From: Rubrobacteraceae bacterium
GTDB lineage: Bacteria; Actinomycetota; Rubrobacteria; Rubrobacterales; Rubrobacteraceae
NCBI GenBank assembly: GCA_030447045.1
Contig: JAUJMB010000025.1
Coordinates: 1 to 14,895, forward strand
DNA length: 14,895 nucleotides
Direction of reading: 5' to 3'
The position numbers were made by a program, and so were the translations under genes. Below the pieces are notes generated by a model. That model was given only the letters and a program-made list of their open reading frames with translations, did no database searches and had not been told where the DNA came from. This document shows, piece after piece, positions 11,805 through 14,895 of the stretch (positions are counted from its first letter, which is position 1; each line of letters begins with the position of its first letter).

Positions 11805-14072
11805 CTACGACGGACGGCGGGAGAGGTGGCGGCCGGGAGCGTGGGGCGCGTCTGCGTCCTCGCGCGGGTTCCAGAGGTTGCGCAGGTGGTAGCTCAGGAG
11901 CAGGAACAGCCCGCCGAAGCCGAGGAAGAGGAGGACGCGCCAGAGCGGGTCGAGCGCGGCGAGGTCCCACAGGAAGAGCTTGGCGACCACGAGGAAGAGC
12001 GTCGCGACCCCGCCCCTGATGAGGTACGTGTGGTCCCGGCGCAGCCCGGCGACGAACATCGCGGCACCCGTGAGCCCCCAGGCGACGGTGACGTAGGCGT
12101 CGGGGGAGCCCGGCAGCGGCCCGAGCTCGCGCCAGAACCACGCGAGCAGGGCCGCGTGGGCCGCGATGCGGTAGACGAGAGCGGTCTTACGGCCCGCGAC
12201 GGTCCACGAGCACGCCAGGATCAGGGCGACGACGGCGAGGTCCGCGATGCCCCAGAGGCCCCAGCGGCCGACGATGCTCCACCCGAAGCCATCCGGAAGG
12301 GCCATCCCCACCGCGAGCCTGCCGGCGAGCCACAGCCCGACGAAGACGGAGAGGGCGTGCGCCCCGCCCACCGTCCCCCACTCCGGGCGCCGCCGCGAGA
12401 GCAAATGAAGCCCGGCGGCGTAGAGCGCCAGCGCCACGAGGGCGTAGACCCCGTCGGTCAGGGGGACGAGCTCGCGCAACAGCAGGCCCGCTGCCGCCGC
12501 GTGCGCGAAGACCCGGTACACGCGCCGGACCTCGGGCGCCGCGAGCGCCGTGGAGCCCGCGAACGCGAGGGCCAAGATCGCGAGGCCAACGAGCGCGTCC
12601 ACGTTGAGGAACGGCATCATGGCGGCAGGATCGAAGATATTCTGCAACGTCCCGTCCAAGAGCAGGGGGAATACCCAGGCCGCGACCACGGTGAAGAGAG
12701 CGTGGCCAATAAGGGAGACGGCCCTGTCCGAGAGCCTCCTGGCGACGAAATGCAACGCAGCGGCCTCGACGGCCAGCACGAGCAGCAGCGCCTCCCCTTC
12801 CAGCAGGAAGGCCAGCGAGAACGTCGCGAACAGCAGCGCGACGATGGCCTGTGCGTGGGAGACGCGCTCCCCGCGCCCGACCCGCCGGAACCCGATCCAG
12901 GCGAGGGCGTGGGAGACCGAGATCCCGAGCGCCACCAGCCCGAGGGTGGTCCTACCAGGACTCCACAACAGATGCGTCATCCACAGCGAGATCAGGGGCG
13001 AGGCGAACGAGAGCAGACGCGCCAGTGTTCCGTCCACAAAGAAGCGCTCCTTGTCGCCCGCGAGCAACCGCATCGCGGTCCCGACCTCCGGGACCCGCCA
13101 ACGCCGCGGGCTCACGTGACGGAGCGCCTCCCGCGCGGAGGGCACGAGCCACAGCAGGACCCACCCGAAGAGTACCCCGGCCTGCAGCGCCACCCCGTCG
13201 GCGACCGGCAGCGGGCCGACCGGGTCGACGCCCGCGTGTCCGGTGAACAGGACGGCCCAGTACCCGCCGAACGCGACCAGCAGGAGCGAACGCCAGCCTT
13301 TGAGCAGGTACATCCCCATCGCCCCCGCGAGGACGAGCCCGGCGTACAGCACGAGCCCGCCGAGGGCGCCGTCCCCGTCGTAGAGCAAGAAAGGCGTGGC
13401 AAGGCCGCCGGAGACCCCGATGACGGCCAGCGCCGCCCCCTCCTGGTGCAGCGCCAGGGCGAAGGCGAGCAGGGTGACGGCCGCCATGAACGCGAACGCC
13501 ACGGGATACGAGAACACGCCAAGCATGTTGAACGCGGCGAACCCGGTGATGTAGTACGTCCCTATCCCACCCCCAAGCACCACCTGCGCGAAGGCCCGCC
13601 TGCCCGCGTAGACGCGCAACCCGACCCATACGAGCGCGGTCCCGAGAAGGATCCCGAGCCCCACCCGCACCGCCGGCGTCAGGAGTACCTGAAGCCACCC
13701 CCTGTCCCACGAGAACTTGAACAGGAACACCACGCCCATGAGGAAGAGCGCGATGCCCACCTTGTTCATCCACCACTCCCACCGCCGCAGGTTCGCCAGC
13801 TCGAAGGGCGACTCCAGCCCCCGCCACCTCTCACCCAGGGGCCGATTCCTCTCCCGGCCTTCCGGCGCGTCCGGTCCCATAACGGCCCCCGCCCCCCCTC
13901 GAGAGCCGCCGACGCTCGCAGTCCCACGGCCCACCCCGGCCCGTTCCGGGACCGCCACGTCCCGGGGAGGCGCCAGGCTCAGCCGCAAGCGCTCTAACTC
14001 CCGTTCGTGCCCCTCGAAGTCGGCCTCCAGGCGTCGTACGCGTTCTTCCAGGTTCTGCCCGCCCTCGCGCAT
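11805..14072 (-). CDS. DUF2339-family large polytopic membrane protein
   Basis: A 755-aa protein. The first 35 residues form a predicted coiled coil (NLEERVRRLEADFEGHEREL), followed by a Gly/Pro/Arg-rich linker to about residue 95. The conserved membrane entry WEWWMNKVGIALFLMGVVFL follows, then about 20 or more hydrophobic helices to the C-terminus, including QVVLGGGIGTYYITGFAAF and GGLATPFLLYDGDGALGG, typical of DUF2339. The short polar tail is Arg/His/Pro-rich. No catalytic motif is known to me; the family is uncharacterised and presumed envelope-related. ATG at 14072 is chosen because GGGAGGA and GGAAG precede it and it overlaps the upstream stop as TAATG; the longer in-frame extension overlaps the upstream gene and is low-complexity. 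Confidence 0.88.
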   Translation of the reverse strand: MREGGQNLEERVRRLEADFEGHERELERLRLSLAPPRDVAVPERAGVGRGTASVGGSRGGAGAVMGPDAPEGRERNRPLGERWRGLESPFELANLRRWEWWMNKVGIALFLMGVVFLFKFSWDRGWLQVLLTPAVRVGLGILLGTALVWVGLRVYAGRRAFAQVVLGGGIGTYYITGFAAFNMLGVFSYPVAFAFMAAVTLLAFALALHQEGAALAVIGVSGGLATPFLLYDGDGALGGLVLYAGLVLAGAMGMYLLKGWRSLLLVAFGGYWAVLFTGHAGVDPVGPLPVADGVALQAGVLFGWVLLWLVPSAREALRHVSPRRWRVPEVGTAMRLLAGDKERFFVDGTLARLLSFASPLISLWMTHLLWSPGRTTLGLVALGISVSHALAWIGFRRVGRGERVSHAQAIVALLFATFSLAFLLEGEALLLVLAVEAAALHFVARRLSDRAVSLIGHALFTVVAAWVFPLLLDGTLQNIFDPAAMMPFLNVDALVGLAILALAFAGSTALAAPEVRRVYRVFAHAAAAGLLLRELVPLTDGVYALVALALYAAGLHLLSRRRPEWGTVGGAHALSVFVGLWLAGRLAVGMALPDGFGWSIVGRWGLWGIADLAVVALILACSWTVAGRKTALVYRIAAHAALLAWFWRELGPLPGSPDAYVTVAWGLTGAAMFVAGLRRDHTYLIRGGVATLFLVVAKLFLWDLAALDPLWRVLLFLGFGGLFLLLSYHLRNLWNPREDADAPHAPGRHLSRRPS

Positions 14073-14488
14073 TATCTTCCGTCCTCCCTTCGGGGCTTGC
14101 CCTTCGCCGCGACGGCCTCCCGCTCCGCGCCGCGGAGCGCCTCTTCCAACAGACCCGGCAACCCCCGCAGCTCCTCGATGGCGGCGCCAGGGTCCCTCTC
14201 CACGGATGCCGAAGCGGCGGCGAACCGGCGCCAGAACTCCCGCGCCGGTGTAGGATCTTCTCCGCAAGAGATCCCACCCCCCCCGCGCTCCTTTTCGGCG
14301 AGCCGTATCGCGCCGGGCGACAGGGACGAGATCCCGGCCTCAGCTACCCGCCGCAAATGCGCGTGCTCCACGGTATCCGCAGACTCCTCCGCGTCCGCCC
14401 ACCCATCACGGCGTACAAAGGCCCAGAGCACAAAGACCACGAGCAAAAACCCCGCCACCAGAGAGACCATCACCCCGACGCCCTCCAT
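14072..14488 (-). CDS. Small single-pass membrane-anchored protein coupled to DUF2339
   Basis: A protein of up to 138 aa with one N-terminal transmembrane helix (about 7-26, VSLVAGFLLVVFVLWAFV) and a cytosolic, Glu/Arg/Ala-rich, probably helical tail (EHAHLRRVAEAGISSLSPGA, AREFWRRFAAASASVERDPG, GLLEEALRGAEREAVAAK). No family is recognised. The start is uncertain. ATG at 14488 has only a weak GGTTGGA directly before it, while GGAGG inside the first codons lies 8-11 nt before an in-frame GTG (14473) and ATG (14470), which may be the true start. Its TAA overlaps the ATG of the DUF2339 gene (TAATG), implying translational coupling and joint function in the membrane. The AT-rich dyad just upstream probably holds its promoter. 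Confidence 0.75.
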   Translation of the reverse strand: MEGVGVMVSLVAGFLLVVFVLWAFVRRDGWADAEESADTVEHAHLRRVAEAGISSLSPGAIRLAEKERGGGGISCGEDPTPAREFWRRFAAASASVERDPGAAIEELRGLPGLLEEALRGAEREAVAAKGKPRREDGR

Positions 14489-14497
14489 TCCAACCGA

Positions 14498-14527
14498 AAA
14501 CTTACGCTGTATATATACGTTGTAAGT
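14498..14527. promoter_or_regulatory. AT-rich 30-bp dyad (candidate operator/promoter)
   Basis: AACTTAC (14498-14504) and GTAAGTT (14521-14527) are perfect inverted copies flanking a central palindrome GTATATATAC (14508-14517); only the 3-nt spacers (gct, gtt) break symmetry. This is strikingly AT-rich for the window. It lies 10 nt before the ATG at 14488 (minus), and TATATA could act as -10 in either direction. The arms contain the same CTTAC/GTAAG core as the 11-bp arrays, but inverted rather than tandem. Confidence 0.5.
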
Positions 14528-14632
14528 TAACAGAGCCTGGCCTGGCGCGCTAGGGTCGTCCGCCCGTTCTTAACAAGGTTTAATTCGGTGGAGCATCGCG
14601 GCTCTGGGGGAGACCGGGGAACTCCCGGATCG

Positions 14633-14794
14633 CCACGTCCTCGACCACGAGCTGAACCGATCGGAGGGTTATCGGGCGGGGTCGGGGGGTTCTGATGAGT
14701 CGTCGGCTCGCGGGGACTGCCGGGGCACAGGGACGTGACCGGCGGTAGCCCTGCCCCCGGCGCCGAAACCTAGCCGACCGGGTAGGCGACGTGG
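14633..14794 (+). ncRNA. Candidate cyclic-di-AMP riboswitch (ydaO/yuaA type)
   Basis: The closing helix P1 is CCACGTC (14633-14639) with GACGTGG (14788-14794). A long internal hairpin pairs GCCGGGG (14719-14725) and CAGGG (14728-14732) with CCCTG (14749-14753) and CCCCGGC (14755-14761). The 3' segment GCCGAAACCTAGCCGACC then GGGTAGGCG resembles the conserved ydaO core (CCGAnACC...AGC.AACC.CGUAGGCG). The middle holds GGGACGTGACCGGCGGTAGC and GGGGTTCTGAT, like the family's internal elements. In actinobacteria such elements sit before cell-wall hydrolase and resuscitation-factor genes. The match is from memory of the consensus; a covariance-model search would decide. Confidence 0.65.
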
Positions 14795-14895
14795 GCTGGG
14801 GCATTTGCGAAGATACGCCCGTTGGTGTTCGCAGGAGAGGCGACACCCTCTCCCAGCTCACGCAGATGTACGGTGGCGCCGCGAAGAAGGCGGGA
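14795..14895 (+). other. Possible expression platform downstream of the riboswitch
   Basis: Two mutually exclusive hairpins can form. GGTGTtCGC (14824-14832) pairs with GCGACACC (14840-14847), and GGAGAGG (14834-14840) pairs with CCTCTCC (14847-14853). This is what a riboswitch switch point would look like. No start codon with a sensible ribosome binding site follows within the window. GAAGAAGGCGGGA at the very end could be the ribosome binding site of a gene starting just past the edge. Confidence 0.3.

Noticed and set aside
11826..13997. 723-aa plus-strand frame opposite DUF2339
   Set aside because: Its composition (Arg, Glu, Pro, Gln, His) is the shadow of the hydrophobic codons of the true minus-strand membrane protein.
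14682..14770. Hammerhead-like CTGATGAG ... GAAAC motif
   Set aside because: The conserved boxes are about 60 nt apart without the required flanking helices I and III, and the region is better explained as a riboswitch.
14771..14895. Minus-strand C-terminal reading ending ...ANAPAHVAYPVG at a TAG (14773-14771)
   Set aside because: It looks protein-like, but its stop lies inside the riboswitch core on the other strand and the frame has mixed third-position GC; there is too little sequence to call.
14791..14895. Plus-strand LysM-like stretch (RRGDTLSQLTQMYGG)
   Set aside because: Suggestive, since LysM proteins often follow ydaO elements. However, the frame has no usable start outside the riboswitch P1, no ribosome binding site and no signal peptide; it may be chance.

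Overview
The window is GC-rich DNA with strong G/C third-position bias and frequent GTG/TTG starts. The protein set (DoxX-like, cytosolic sulfite-oxidase-like, YfhO, OmpR-type two-component pair, split CcdA/TlpA, DUF2339) suggests a Rubrobacter-like or otherwise deep-branching actinobacterium. That assignment rests on general resemblance only; no rRNA or marker gene is present.

Layout: 1-2861 is almost all minus strand. It holds the 5' end of a membrane protein behind a PhoP/PhoB-like tandem box, an unrecognised ~190-205 aa protein, and a compact operon reading downward: AhpD/carboxymuconolactone-decarboxylase-like protein, antibiotic-biosynthesis-monooxygenase-like (ABM) protein, haloacid dehalogenase. 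The first operon gene has an in-frame TGA exactly at the second cysteine of the CxxC redox motif. A GC-rich hairpin with a GG apical loop follows 20 nt later, so it is best read as a selenoprotein with a bacterial SECIS element.

3101-4906 is plus strand: a DoxX-like membrane protein broken by one frameshift in a G5 run, then a sulfite-oxidase-like molybdoenzyme without signal peptide. 5175-7625 (minus) is a large YfhO-type membrane protein. 8027-9957 (plus) is a response regulator/histidine kinase pair with ATGA overlap. 10230-11704 (plus) is a CcdA/TlpA-like thiol-redox pair with GTGA overlap. 11805-14488 (minus) is a small membrane-anchored protein translationally coupled (TAATG) to a DUF2339 polytopic protein. 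A long inverted repeat separates the converging CcdA/TlpA and DUF2339 units. 14633-14794 (plus) resembles a ydaO-type cyclic-di-AMP riboswitch whose target gene probably begins at or beyond the window edge.

Common threads: much of the window concerns thiol/selenol/sulfur redox and the envelope. Three intergenic regions carry 11-bp phased repeats of the kind bound by OmpR-family regulators. GTGA x4 lies upstream of the first gene, TAA(G/C) x4 upstream of the two-component system, and CTTACGG x2 upstream of ccdA. The last two share the same core (GTAAG/CTTAC), which suggests that the local response regulator controls itself and the adjacent CcdA/TlpA operon.
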